Below, in pieces: positions 35,375 to 46,822 of a stretch of 51,126 nucleotides of DNA (positions are counted from its first letter, which is position 1; every line of letters begins with the position of its first letter). The stretch is from Nemertoderma westbladi (Eukaryota > Xenacoelomorpha > Nemertodermatida > Nemertodermatidae): positions 1 to 51,126 of the forward strand of contig JAUCBJ010006863.1 in NCBI GenBank assembly GCA_032718475.1. Reading direction: 5' to 3'. The notes under the pieces are model-generated. The model was given only the letters and a program-made list of their open reading frames with translations, had not been told where the DNA came from and did not search any database. The position numbers were made by a program, and so were the translations under genes.

Positions 35375-36259
35375 CATCATGCTTATCAGATAGAGTCAGT
35401 CTGGCGCAACATCCCCAATAGGCTAAGATTGTTCAGTTTAACCAATATAAACAGTTATTGACCACCATTTCCCCTTTGATATGTCCACATGTTGCTGCCC
35501 TGTATATTTGAACAATAATAAATTTCATTTTCCTCTACCGGTAACTGAAACTGCTCATTACTGATGGGCGAATGGGTTTGTGCCAATAAAAGTGGGGGAT
35601 TGACAGGCAAGCCACTGTTGTTTAGGACTTAACAGTTTTTCTAATTAACAACCAAATTTCTATTGGCGCATCAATTGCGGTTTTATAAAAAGCTTAGTAC
35701 TGAAAGGGTTAATGATCGTTATCATTGTAATAAATTATTAAACTATTTTTAATTATTTATACCTTACCTTCTTAGAGAAGCTCGAAGTTGTGAGGTTGAA
35801 TGGTTCGTACGGAAGTTATATGAATCTCTTCCTCATCGACGCCGGAACTGCTGGACTTCGTCCTCCACACAACGTTCCATTGACCATTATATTGTTGTAA
35901 TTGTTCGGCCAAATGTCGCCGATCAACCGCATTTATTATAGTCTGACTCTTAGACTAAATAAAAAAAAGTAATAAAATCCTTTCATTGCGTGCATATAAC
36001 GAAAAATATAATTTTAACCGTTTGCATAACAACACTTAGAAAAGGCGGCGCACTGCCACCTTTTTCATTCTTAATAATTTAGGACCATACTCATAAAGGC
36101 GGCAATGTGCCGACTTTATATAATTCTAACTTACCCCCCAGGACGGCAGAGTGCCGAGTTTACATATCCTGACCACACGGCACCAGGGTGCTATATTCTA
36201 TATATGAATGATTTAAAAATTTCGAAAATGATTAAAAGCGGCACAAAAAAAAAGCGGCA
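35375..36259. other. Spacer with a small diverged triplicate
   Basis: No gene. At about 36,042, 36,098 and 36,153 a loose direct repeat occurs with cores GGCGGCGCACTGCCACC, GGCGGCAATGTGCCGAC and ACGGCAGAGTGCCGAG (period about 53-56 bp), each able to form a short hairpin. Confidence 0.55.
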
Positions 36260-37714
36260 CCTTTCATTCCAAAACCCAGTATCCCCAAATTTTCCATTTT
36301 GAGAAAAACGCAAAAGACTTTGGAAGTTCTGCGATTGATGATCAAAGCTATGAAATGAACCCAAAATTTGTCAGAACCAAGGGCAGCCATTGGTTAATTT
36401 AGCCAACCAATAAAAAACAGGAATCTATTTACCAGAATTTAATTATTACTCATGAAATGAGGCATAGTCGTTGATACTGGGTTTTGATATGAAACATTTT
36501 GGAGATACTGGGCTTTGGATTTATGCCAAAACCCAGTATCTCCAAAAAGTCCAAAAAACTTATCCAAAAACTTTTTGGCAAACCTTTGTTTCAATTAATT
36601 TAAGCCTTTTATTACCAATTAGTATTATCGAACCTTTTTAAGACATTGTTCATCCATGCAAGCTGTTGTTTTCCCTTCGGTACATGATGCACCCCCACAA
36701 GGTGTTGTTTTCCCTTCGGTACATGATGCACGCCCACAAGGTGTTGTTTTCCCTTCGGTACATGATGCACCCCCACAAGGTGTTGTTTTCCCTTCGGTAC
36801 ATGATGCACGCCCACAAGGTGTTGTTTTCCCTTCGGTACATGATGCACCCCCACAAGGTGTTGTTTTCCCTTCGGTACATGATGCACCCCCACAAGGTGT
36901 TGTTTTCCCTTCGGTACATGATGCACGCCCACAAGGTGTTGTTTTCCCTTCGGACATGTGCACCGCCACAAGGTGTTGTTGTCCTTTCGGTACAGATGCA
37001 TCACCACAAGGTGTTGTTTTCACCTTCGGTACATAATGCACACCCTCAAGTGTTGTTTTCCCTTCGGTACATGATGCACCCCACAAGGCTGTTGTTTTCC
37101 CTCGGTACAATGATGCACGCCCTCAAGGTGTTGTACTGTATGTACATGTTGTTACTGTTAGTTGTTGTTGTATATATACATAAGAAAGATACTGTGTTTT
37201 GAATTATAAAATATGTTCTTAAAATAGACAATATATTCATTGCAAAACCCAGTATCTCCATCAGTATTAATTTTTAGAACTGTCACACCACTTTGGACAA
37301 CACATGATTGATGTTCCCATCAATGAATTTCCACAAAAACTTACCAGTACCTAGTTAAGCTATTGGTTAAATTACCCACGTTGTCAAAAATATGAATTTG
37401 TTTTCCGGATTTGAGCAATTGCTCATAAAATGGGGCATAGTCAGGTTTTGACATACAATTTTTGGAGATACTGGGTTTTGTTATACGTAATTTTTATATG
37501 TATTTTCTATATAACTAGATGAGATACTGGGTTTTGAATTTTAAAATATGCTAAAAATGGTGAGATACACGGTTTTGGCAATTTCAAAAACCTATTTCCC
37601 CTTCTTCAAATGCTTAGAAACTTCACAGACAGACGCAGAACAGTTTCCTGATTCGAATGATATATAAAACTCATTTTTTTAAAAATTTGAGATACTGGGT
37701 TTTGGAATGAAAGG
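36260..37714. mobile_element. Inverted-repeat element with an internal minisatellite
   Basis: Ends are CCTTTCATTCCAAAACCCAG on the left and the exact inverse on the right, closing GGAATGAAAGG. The motif AAAACCCAGTATCTCC (or its inverse) recurs at about 36,278, 36,476, 36,507, 36,530, 37,243, 37,464, 37,521 and 37,688. Two diverged direct copies of a unit of about 245 bp (36,276-36,520 and 37,242-37,482), each with these motifs as inverted ends, flank the 39-bp minisatellite. So the region is a stack of related miniature elements. No transposase and no obvious target duplication. Confidence 0.7.
36659..37135. repeat. 39-bp minisatellite, about 12 units
   Basis: The unit includes TTCCCTTCGGTACATGATGC followed by ACCCCCACAAGGTGTTG. 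CACCC/CACGC variants alternate, and the last four units are degenerate with indels. Since 39 is a multiple of 3 and the unit has few stops, five frames stay open (FPSVHDAPPQGVV, SLRYMMHPHKVLF, CIMYRRENNTLWG and others). None is supported as a gene. Confidence 0.95.
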
Positions 37715-38740
37715 GCCGATTTAGTGAAATATATTTTGAATTTTCTAACGCAAAAACAACCAGAACAGTGGATCACGACGCAAAAACAACCAGAACAGTG
37801 ACAGCGGATCGCGATGACAAACCGATAGAGTCTTTGGAATCAGTGTATGTAGATTGACCAGAAAAATTAAAATTTTATTTTATACTGTAATGTTTAGAAA
37901 CAATTTCATTAACGCGTTGGCCGTGAAAAACCGGCCCATGTAGGCCTAAATCTCTGCAGCGTTCCGCCTTTGAGAGTAAGATAAGGGGCCGTGCACAAAT
38001 GATGTTACGGTCGAAGGGGGGGGGGGGGGGGGGGGGGGGGGGTTGCAATTTTGTGACATGGGGGAGGGGGGTGTAGCTATACTAGTATACGTCACAATAG
38101 AAATAAAATACATAAAACCAACATCAACTACCAAAGTGAAATCTATTCAAGTAATCACGAATCGAGGTGATGAAGTGTTAATTCTAAGTGGCTATAGATG
38201 AAGAACACCCAATTGACTGGGTAGATAAGGACGAGGTAGAGTTAGACCCAGGAAGTGGCACAATAGTCGATCGTATACCTGGTGCACTTCGGTGACCGAA
38301 ACTCAGATGTCGTCATTCCTATGGGAGTGAATATGTGGGATGTCGGAACCAGAAAATAGCGGATAGAGTCGTGGATAATGCATTGGATTGCGATTGGAAG
38401 TGCCGGTTGCGTCCAATCTTACTCATTTTGTACTGGAATGCAACAAATTTGATAGAAACGTAGCAGATTAATAATTAGAAAAACGCCCGGTAGCATTACT
38501 TTAGTAGCCTCTAACATTCTTATATAAGATAAGTAAGAATTTCTTATAATTCGTACTCATGAAAACTGCACGAAAAGAGAGATGCAAGAGGCAGGTTGTA
38601 CACAATAATGCACGCTCATATTAAATATGAGCACATATAGTAGCGATGTGTATGTACAGTATATACGGTGTATTTAAAAGTATCAACTGCTATATACAGG
38701 GTAAAAATATATGATACTGTAGATATACCCGCATCCCAAA
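37715..38740. other. Spacer with a 27-base G tract
   Basis: A direct duplication CGCAAAAACAACCAGAACAG (period 30) lies at about 37,749 and 37,779. An uninterrupted G tract occupies 38,016-38,042. The minus-strand frame across it (PPPPP...) is a by-product. No gene seen. Confidence 0.6.
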
Positions 38741-40124
38741 TAGTCTAGCGCGTTAGGAAATGTTCCTTTAGATTTGATTTAAATGATTTTGGATTTGTTG
38801 ATAGCTTCCTTATATTAACTGGCAAAGCATTCCATAATCTAACGCACTGAATGATGAAATTGTAATGACCGTGTTTGTTTATTAATTTAGGTAATTTTAT
38901 TATCATTGTTCTGTTATTTGTTTGTTTATTAATTTGGTTTGAAATAAATGGTAATGCAATGGAAGAAAACGTGGTTGAGATTTGATATGTGTAGGGCCGA
39001 CTTTATAAAAGAAGTTGAGAGCATAGTATTCACTATACGCTGAGAGAGTCGGTAGTTTGGCATTAGTTCTTAATATGGTAGCTGTACTATCTTTTGGCCG
39101 TGTATTGAATATAGAGCGGAGAGCAAAATATTTTTTCTATTTTATATAATATTTATTTATGACCATCGACGTTATGTATCGATAAAAATAGTTGGCAACA
39201 GTTGTAGTGATGCGATGGTTGAACGATAGATTTATACATTTGTAGTTTAGTGTTTAGAGGTAGTTGACCTTTTATTTTTTGTAGACAAGATATGCTGAGG
39301 GCCATTTTTTTAGTATTGAATTAATGTGGTCGCGCCATTCAAGTTTATTATCTAAAGGAACACCAAGATACTTAACTGATTTTGATTGATTGATAGTTAT
39401 ATTAATTCTTGACGATCATTTTTTGGAGATAATAATAAAAATTCAGTTTTTTCACGATTTAGCTGTAGATTCATTGTCCCGAAAATAGTGGTTCAAAAAA
39501 TGTATTTAATTTTTTTTATTAAGAATTCAGTGGCTTCTTTTGGGGATTTAGCTGAAGTGTATATGGTGGTGTCGTCTGCGTGTTGAATTATTTTAGTTTT
39601 GGAATCTGATACCATACTGTGAATTTTATTTACACACAGAGCGAATAGTAGTGGACCAATCAGGGTACCCTGTGGTACTAACTCCTCGCAGCTCACGCTT
39701 GGCTTATAGGTTGAAAAAGAAGACCCCAGTTTGACACGCTGAAATCGGTTACTTAGATAGCTTTTTATAAGGGTTCAGGCAGAAGATTGAAAACCTAATG
39801 TAAGTAGTTCATTTATTAGCTGTTCGCGATGTAGATAATTAAATAAATGACTTGCTTAGATCGAGAAAAGCTATAGCGATGTAATTATTACCGTCAAGTT
39901 GTTTTCTCCAGTGTTCAGACGCAAAAGTTAGTGCTTAACAACCGTTGAGTATTTCTTACGGAATTTCAAGCTAACCGTGTTAAGTTTTTGTTGGTTTAAG
40001 TATATTTGATAGACAAGTAATTTTTCAAATATAGGATGAGTTATTGAGATTGCTCGGTAGTTGTTCGGGATTGTTTCATCACCTTTTTAAGATCGGTGTA
40101 ATATTATAAACTTTTAGTCCGCCG

Positions 40125-40291
40125 GGGGGGCTTTTTCCTCTCTTCTTTGATTAATTCTTATTGGCGGCGTTTTGGTTAAATTTTCTTAATTATTTATTTA
40201 AATTTCTTAAGTACCGATTTTGGGATAGAATTGCTCAATTTTAATCTGTATCTAATAACTGTGCCTCGTCCTGCGCGACGGCCCCACGAAC
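40125..40291. repeat. Dispersed repeat, copy B, inside the old LINE
   Basis: Same roughly 160-bp sequence as 26,811-26,970, with small indels, again beginning beside a G tract (GCCGGGGGGGC) and ending GCGCGACGGCCCCACGAAC. It interrupts the LINE fossil, so it is the younger insertion. Confidence 0.75.
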
Positions 40292-40765
40292 GTGTTTCAT
40301 TGAATATCTCTGCAATCTGCTTAGCATTAAATATTGATTTCCCCTTGTATTATACTCAGTAATTGGTTTGCTAGTTCGATTTGATTTATTTAGTATGTCA
40401 TAATAACTTTCCAGCGACACTTTGTACTAATTTGTGAAAGGTTATTACTTTTATCGTATTCTGTTTTTAGCTTTTTATTTAAATTGTTATACAAATTCCT
40501 AGCTTTTTTAAATTCTTTGAAGTCTGTCTCTCTAGTTTGGATAGACCGCCATTTGTGTAGGAGTTTATACTCTTGTTTATTCGCATGTTCTCTAATTCCC
40601 TATTTCCCCATTTCTGGTTTTTTCCTCGTTGCCGCAATTCAGTTTTTTTTGCTTCCTAATAATTGGTGCATATTTATCTAAGATATGCTCAAGATTTTTT
40701 TCGAAAAAAGATAAGCTCCTATTTGTGTCAGTGTATAGTATGTAACAATAATATTTAGAACAATA

Positions 40766-40771
40766 TTTATT
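40766..40771 (-). terminator. Possible poly(A) signal of the SLC49A3-like gene
   Basis: TTTATT on the plus strand is AATAAA on the minus strand, about 160 bp past the stop codon. It is the first canonical signal downstream. Confidence 0.4.
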
Positions 40772-40932
40772 AACAAATAGTATGTAACATTTAGAACACA
40801 ACAGATCAATATAATATTGAAACAGAAAACAATCATTATTTGATAATAAATTATAATATGATTATTGACAATAATTTGAAATAAAAGGCACAATATAAGA
40901 TTTGTAAAATAGCACCAAACACTGGGAACTGC

Positions 40933-42414
40933 CTATTGAGTGCCACCTTCGGTTAACTTTGCTATATTTTCAACAGACGTATCTCTTTTGATATGGTCTG
41001 GTTGTTCCATTCGACCTTTATCGGCAAGCAACCGAAAATACGGGGTGTGGAAAAACGCAATAGTTACTACCGCAGCTATGGCAACCAAACTCGCGAACAC
41101 CATAGCCGATATAGTCATATCCTGCGGGTCAGCGGTGGAACCCCCATTGAGTTTGGCGCAGTTCTGGACAACCAATTCATGAGCGGACGGCTTCTGCCCC
41201 AACAGTTTGAGTACGAGGATGTAAACGATCCCTTGGATCTGCCCGGAGGCGAAGAGGAGACCACCAGAGGTAGCCTCCGCTACCGGGTAGGTGCACTCCA
41301 CCCCCAACTCGAGGCAAACCGGCAGCAAAGGGATGGCGAAGAAGCCGAAACCCGCGTTGGCGAGGACAACCAGTACCGCAGCGTCGTAGAAAGTCGAGGA
41401 AACCGCGATGAGAATACCGAAAACTCCGGCCAATCCGAAGCACAACTTCATAATATCCTCGTACCTCTTCGTTTTATCCAACGCAACTCCGGCAATTCCG
41501 GCTCCAACGAGCCCCGCCCCGGTCATCGCCGCTACGCAAATACCCGCTAACTTGTCGTCGTAACCACGGATACACAACATCTGTTCCAGAAGAGTTTGAA
41601 GCGCCGATAACAACCCAATACCGGCGCCGAATGTAACCAACAGTATAATGTAGGGTTTACATCGAAGGAGGGCTTTAACGCCGTCTTTGAATGGCTCGGA
41701 TTCCTCGGCAGCTGATAGAGTGGGTGGGGTGGGCGGCTCGCTAGGTGGCCAAACCGAAAAGAAACCCACAATTATGAGAGTGCCCAGAGTTGCGGGAGCC
41801 ACGTAGACACCTAGCAGTAGCGGCATATTAGAGACGTCAGTAACGATAAAAGGAGAGAGAAGCCCCGCTATTAGCATCCCGAGGGGATTTGCTGCGGAAG
41901 CTAATGTGTTAGCCGTGGCGCGCTCGTGATTACCGAACCAGACGGCGGCGAGTTTAGTTGGCGACGAAACTATAACGGGTTGAGAGAACGCACACATAAC
42001 CTGTCCCAACATTGCGATAGGGAACATCCAGGGTGTGGGGAGCCAGCTGCTGGCCATCCTGACTACCGCACCGGTAGTGTTTAGCAGTGAGCCCAGTAAC
42101 ATGGCCGCCTTCAACCCTTTTGTGTCGATCAACCAGGTTGCCGGGAAGGTTACGGGAATAAATGCGATCAAATAGACCAAAGAGAAAACATCGATGTTAC
42201 CGAAATCCGTGTCGTAGAATTCCGCGGCTTTGTTTGCTATCGGGGCGTAGGACAACCAGATTGAAGAGTTTGAGAAGTTGATGACGCAAAGACCAAGGAG
42301 TAGGACCCATCTGCGTTTATACAAGGTGAAGGATAAACCGTAATCGAGGGACGACGGTGCATCTGGTAAAATAGGTAGAATCTCGGCTTCGGCTGGTAAT
42401 GGACGCCTTTCCAT
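40933..42414 (-). CDS. Major facilitator transporter, SLC49A3/MFSD7-like, single exon
   Basis: 493 residues with about 12 membrane helices. The N-terminal helix begins RRWVLLLGLCVINFSNSSIW (34-53). Family signatures follow: SLVYLIAFIPVTFPATWLID (78-97), DTKGLKAAMLLG (the MFS loop 2-3 motif), FSQPVIVSSPTKLAAVWFG, then NHERATANTLASAANPLG (162-179) and a central-loop PPTPP. These match SLC49A3 (MFSD7) more closely than FLVCR1/2, because of the ERATAN...NPLG block and the PPTPP loop. The family includes heme/choline exporters (FLVCR) and a lysosomal vitamin carrier (SLC49A4); the substrate of SLC49A3 is not firmly established to my knowledge. Start ATG at 42,414 is in TAATAATGG. Vertebrate relatives are multi-exon, whereas this frame is continuous, so it may be a retrogene. 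The coding part is markedly more GC-rich than its surroundings. Confidence 0.9.
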   Translation of the reverse strand: MERRPLPAEAEILPILPDAPSSLDYGLSFTLYKRRWVLLLGLCVINFSNSSIWLSYAPIANKAAEFYDTDFGNIDVFSLVYLIAFIPVTFPATWLIDTKGLKAAMLLGSLLNTTGAVVRMASSWLPTPWMFPIAMLGQVMCAFSQPVIVSSPTKLAAVWFGNHERATANTLASAANPLGMLIAGLLSPFIVTDVSNMPLLLGVYVAPATLGTLIIVGFFSVWPPSEPPTPPTLSAAEESEPFKDGVKALLRCKPYIILLVTFGAGIGLLSALQTLLEQMLCIRGYDDKLAGICVAAMTGAGLVGAGIAGVALDKTKRYEDIMKLCFGLAGVFGILIAVSSTFYDAAVLVVLANAGFGFFAIPLLPVCLELGVECTYPVAEATSGGLLFASGQIQGIVYILVLKLLGQKPSAHELVVQNCAKLNGGSTADPQDMTISAMVFASLVAIAAVVTIAFFHTPYFRLLADKGRMEQPDHIKRDTSVENIAKLTEGGTQ

Positions 42415-44424
42415 TATTACCTATAGGCCTGTACCTAGTATACCGGTAGCCAGTAGCTGTAGGCGTAGGCCTATGACATTGTAATGTAATATTGTAATGA
42501 ACAATGCACAGCACAATGTAACCAGTACTGCAGTAAACGTAAGCTTGGAAGATACCAAACCTACCAGCCTACCTTATACTCTGTGTGTGTGTATGTAGAT
42601 TATTCAACGAGAGCCTGAAAGTGAAATACAGGTACTTTATTAATTCTATTAATTATAAATCGTATATATTATTTTCAAGTCGGCGTGAAATACACCGTGA
42701 AATAAAGTAACGCATATGAATGGTATTATGGGGTATCTGTATATGTCACAGCGTAAAACAAAGTAGCACTATTCTCTCAGTATGATTGTACCGCATTGCT
42801 GCATTGTGCTTTATTTGGCGGTGTATTTCACGCTGACTTGAAATATATATTCGATTTATAAAAGTAGCACTGTATTTCACGCCGACTCGAGTGGCAATAC
42901 TGTATTTCCACGAACGAGCGCAAGCGAGTGAGTGAAATATGAAACGAGGGCCTGAAAGTGAAATAGGTATTTTATTTAAATCGAATATGTCGCTTTATTT
43001 TCAAGTTTCGATGTATTATTAATTAGAAATCGTATATTATGGTACTGGCTGACTGGTGTATCCCCATCAAAATAATTATACTAGCTAGTTTTCGCTATTT
43101 CTTTTTATGACAATGTTCTTGAACATGTTTGATATTATTTAACATTAAAACATATGTTCTAGAACAAATATTTTTTGTTCTAGAACGAATTTAATAAAAG
43201 CTTAAAAAAATTATTTTTTATTAATAAAGTTGCATTAGATGTCACGGAAATTATATTCAATGTTTATCTATAGCTACGATTTATAGCCCATGGAAACGAG
43301 ACGCAGTCTCATGGGGCTATCCTCGACGACAAATCATTATTATTATGTAATGTTTTAGAGATCCCGTGCAACTACGTATATCCTATGCCCATCTTATTTT
43401 CAGTTCAGTAACATATAAAAATATTGTTTATAAACATACAGTACAGACATTTCTAACCTCTTTTAAATTGGACCATTTTATTTTCAGTAACATATTTCAA
43501 TATTTTATATAAATGTATACAGTACATTACAGATGCCTAAGGAACAATTAATATATCTGATTGAAGGACTTTGCATTGGCTTGTCGGTACCTTTGTTTTA
43601 TATTTGATTATGTTATCGTTATTGTTCATATTTTAATTGCGTAAGTTTTAGCTGATTTGACGTCTAATTCAAATTCAAATTACAATAGCTAAGAAGAAGC
43701 TTAAACCCATTTGCCGATCTTCTGGACTTGATTAAACGTTATTATACAGTAATGTTAAAACAAACCCGCTATCCTAATACGTCTACGATGGAACAACATG
43801 AATAATAAATACTGTATAATGAAATATAGTACGTATGCTACTGTAGTAAGGCGAAGGCCTACTGAGCTGTAAGTACACCCGCTATCCGACATCGTAGCCA
43901 GCAACCGGCCGTTGCCAATCTCCAACATCGCAGAGGTTGGCCACTTGAACACCGCAGTTTTAGGTCTTCAAATTGCGACGACCGGTTTCATGTTTTATGG
44001 TGATTTAATATAATGAAAATAAATTAGAATAATGAAACAAAAATAATTTAATGACCTCTTGTGGCCTCCATTCGAACAGTTTGATGAAAGAGATCATTAA
44101 ATTTAAATGAAAGGCTCTCGTGGATAAGTAAATAAATAAGAGATAATCAGGACTCAGAGTCCAAATCCTATCTACCTAAGCCGACAAACAAGTCAATAAA
44201 TAATCCAATTCGACCTGTAATCACTTACTGTCTCACTGCATATTTAGTTAGCCATTGTCACAATAGATATAACGACATCTAAAAACTAAACTACAGATAT
44301 AATATACCTGTCAAATAGACATCTATTTGAAAAATCCGCTATTTCTCACTAATATGAAAGTTTTTTAATTAGCCTAATCTGATTTTTTCACAAATTTTCC
44401 ATAAAATAGGTTTTAAAAAAGGAC
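42415..44424. other. AT-rich region upstream of the SLC49A3-like gene
   Basis: No gene. Repeated pieces include GTGAAATACACCG / TGTATTTCACGC inverted pairs (42,680-42,890), a GAGCGCAAGCGAGTGAGTG stretch at about 42,913 shared with 25,876, palindromic GTTCTAGAAC motifs near 43,157 and 43,177, and a hairpin TATAGCCCATG ... CATGGGGCTAT at 43,282-43,320. A minus-strand 65-codon frame (43,755-43,952) is unsupported. Confidence 0.55.
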
Positions 44425-44665
44425 TATTATTCGATAAAAAAAAGTAAGCGGAAAACACAGCTTTTTTCATTCATTTTCAATTTAGCGAAATTCAATTATT
44501 CTGTCTGAGTTTTACACGAGTTGGCAGGGTTTTAGCAATAGCGAATTAAGTGTTAAAAGGCCAACTTGAGGAAAACTCAACACACGAGGGCAGAATAACT
44601 TAATTTTGCTAAAGAAATGAGTGTAAAATAGAGTTTTCCGTTACGTTTTTATATCGAATATATAT
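44425..44665. mobile_element. Miniature foldback element, about 240 bp
   Basis: Arms of roughly 115 bp: TTCGATAAAAAAAAGTAAGC ... GGAAAAC ... CAATTATTCTG ... GAGTT on the left, and the inverse on the right (CCAACTTGAGGAAAACTC ... CAGAATAAC ... GTTTTCCGTTACG ... ATATCGAA). The loop near 44,545-44,560 is short. Non-coding. Confidence 0.75.
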
Positions 44666-44967
44666 TGTTTTATTTGAAAAAAAAATCACCAGCGTTATCA
44701 TTGTTTACGACGTATAACACTCTATTAATGCTGCCCACGCTTTCAGATCCTAAGATTTCTGAGTCAGTAGCTCCGAAAACTTCGCGTCATCTTGCTCGTT
44801 CAAATTTTCGAGCACGTACAGATCGCCAATATTTAGGCCTACCACCAGGTCCGGTACCGGTAACAGCCATTCTGTAGGATATGAGGATGAGGGATGAGAC
44901 AGGTCTATCCACTATCACAATTCCAGTATTCAGATAGTACTGTACGTACAGTCAGACAGTACTAGGC

Positions 44968-45949
44968 CGGGTGTTTGAAAAAGGTGGAATAGACACAGAA
45001 AACATGGATAATGGACAGACCAATCACGGGCGATTTGCGTCACACATCATATCCACCTTTTTCGAATTTGAATAAGGTGGACTGATTGAGAAAGAGAAGG
45101 CAATGAATTGACCAATCAGATTGATTTGCACATTATAGCAACTCTGTCCACGTTTTTCAAAAAATTTCTGAAGGTTTTTATGGATTATTATTGTTATTAT
45201 TATCCCATACTTATTGTCAGATTGTGACCAACCGAAGTTGTCGAAATAGGCATAGTTCAATAATATGGGGCGAGCCACGAAGTCTGAGCTGAGCCTTACA
45301 GCCTTAGCATCAATATTGGAACGTCAATATTCAAACTCATTACATTATAAAGCTAATTATAATAACTATCTATTGTAATGTGAGGGAAATATAATCATCA
45401 CGAGATCTGTTATTAAACGACCGAGCGCAGCGAGGGATGAGGTAAATAAATCCCCATATTTTGGGAGTGGTGGTCCGAAACCTTAATTAAAACTGTCATG
45501 TAATCCCAACCTTAAATATTTTGGATCCTAAATTCCACAAAATTTCATGATTATTAGAGCATCGGGACTTTAAGGTTATAGGGTTACTAATGACAGTTTT
45601 ATTTGGGGTTTGGGCCTGACCAACTAACCCAACCACAAAAATATACCAATAAATCCAAGTCAAAGTGCTGTACGGTGCGCTAGACCTACTATTATTATAC
45701 TGTATGTCTATAGGGGGGCAATCCGCGCGGGGGGGGGGGGGGGGGGGGTAGATACGCCTAGGACACCGGCAGCATTCTTAATGCAGCTAATTCCAGCATG
45801 CCCATTATAGATAGATAGATAATTGAAACCTGAAAAAGGTGGAAAGTCCAATCACTAATAAATAGCTTTGCATTGATACGTTTTTGATTGGTCAGACTAT
45901 TATCTATGTTTTTTGTGCATATGTCCAGTCTACGTTTTTCAAACACCCG
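44968..45949. mobile_element. hAT-like non-autonomous transposon with 8-bp target duplication
   Basis: Inverted ends are CGGGTGTTTGAAAAAGGTGG on the left and, on the right, TACGTTTTTCAAACACCCG. Exact 8-bp direct repeats TACTAGGC flank it at 44,960-44,967 and 45,950-45,957. The uninterrupted right arm of the host element carries a single copy of this site, which confirms the insertion point. Eight-bp duplications are characteristic of hAT-type elements. The 982-bp interior has no transposase, a GGGGCGAGCCACGAAG stretch (45,267), a 20-base G tract (45,729-45,748), and subterminal repeats such as ACCAATCA and AAAGGTGGA. Confidence 0.9.
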
Positions 45950-46206
45950 TACTAGGCCTACTGTGTTATGTGTTACAGTGTACAAAACAAAGTACCGGTA
46001 CTGTACAGAGGGAAGATTATTGTGCAAGCTACAGTAGTTGTACAGTAAAATTAATTAAAAAATACTTTTTTAAACTAATTTTCCTAAACAATTAGTTAAA
46101 AAAAGACTTTTTTTAAACAAATTTTCTTGAAATTAGTTAGTGAAAAAAAGTTTGATTAATTAACTCAATCTTTAAAAAAATTAGTACGAAAAAGTCTTTT
46201 TCAAAT

Positions 46207-46822
46207 AAAAGACTGTATTCTTAAATTGTAACTTTTCAAATCCCAAATCGGGAGAAAATGAGTATTTTTCCCCCGGGGAAAAAAATTAACCCATAAGATT
46301 GCATTGATTTGACTTTTTTCCCTGCGAAAAAGCAAAATAATATATATTTGGTGGAATTTCTTAAATTTAATTACATATGTTGACAGAGTATCTGTAATTT
46401 GAGCAAAATCCATGCACACGCTGAAACGTTACTGCAACTTTAGTGTCTCAACATTGAGTAAGGCAGCATCAGGAGTTGAACAGTACAACAATTTGAATCG
46501 CAGTAAAGATGGAAGCAATATAGTAAAATACTACAGTTCAATATTATTTTATAACACTATATCTCTCTTATCTTTTCTTAAAGAATTAAGAAACAAAAAG
46601 TACCAATATAAGATTAAAATTACGCATTACATGGAAAAAGAACGTAACATTTTTTCAATATTCTCCCGAAATAAAATAAATTAAATATGCCTCGAGAATA
46701 GTGTAATAAATTTAACAAATAATTATTTTCTCGAATTTATCAGAAAGTAAAGTTTGTGTAAAATACTTTATTTCACTAATTTTCCTGATCATTAGTGAAA
46801 AAATACTTTGATTTACTACACT
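46207..46822. other. Interior of the large foldback element
   Basis: A 90-codon plus-strand frame at 46,412-46,684 has no recognisable domain and is lysine- and asparagine-rich like the local base composition. I do not call it a gene, but it is the only sizeable frame inside the element. Confidence 0.4.

Larger units (their letters stand above)
38745..40830 (-). pseudogene. Degenerate LINE on the minus strand
   Basis: Fragments of a non-LTR retrotransposon protein occur in order when read on the minus strand. Near 40,590-40,720 there is FFEKNLEHILDKYAPIIRK, as seen between endonuclease and RT. Near 39,945-40,085 there is NYRAISITHPIFEKLL and SLKFRKKYST (RT). At 39,493-39,696 there is VPQGTLIGPLLFALCVNKI and then QHADDTTIY (RT catalytic region, with H in place of the usual Y of YADD). 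Near 38,755-38,870 there is FIIQCVRLWNALPVNIRKL (C-terminal tail). Many stops and frameshifts separate them. A dispersed repeat has been inserted at 40,125-40,291. It is a different, older family than the LINE at 18.7 kb. Confidence 0.8.

Noticed and set aside
36612-37202. Five overlapping repetitive frames
   Set aside because: By-products of a 39-bp unit that is a multiple of 3 and has few stops.
40993-41550. Plus-strand 185-codon frame
   Set aside because: Antisense shadow of the SLC49A3-like gene in GC-rich coding sequence.
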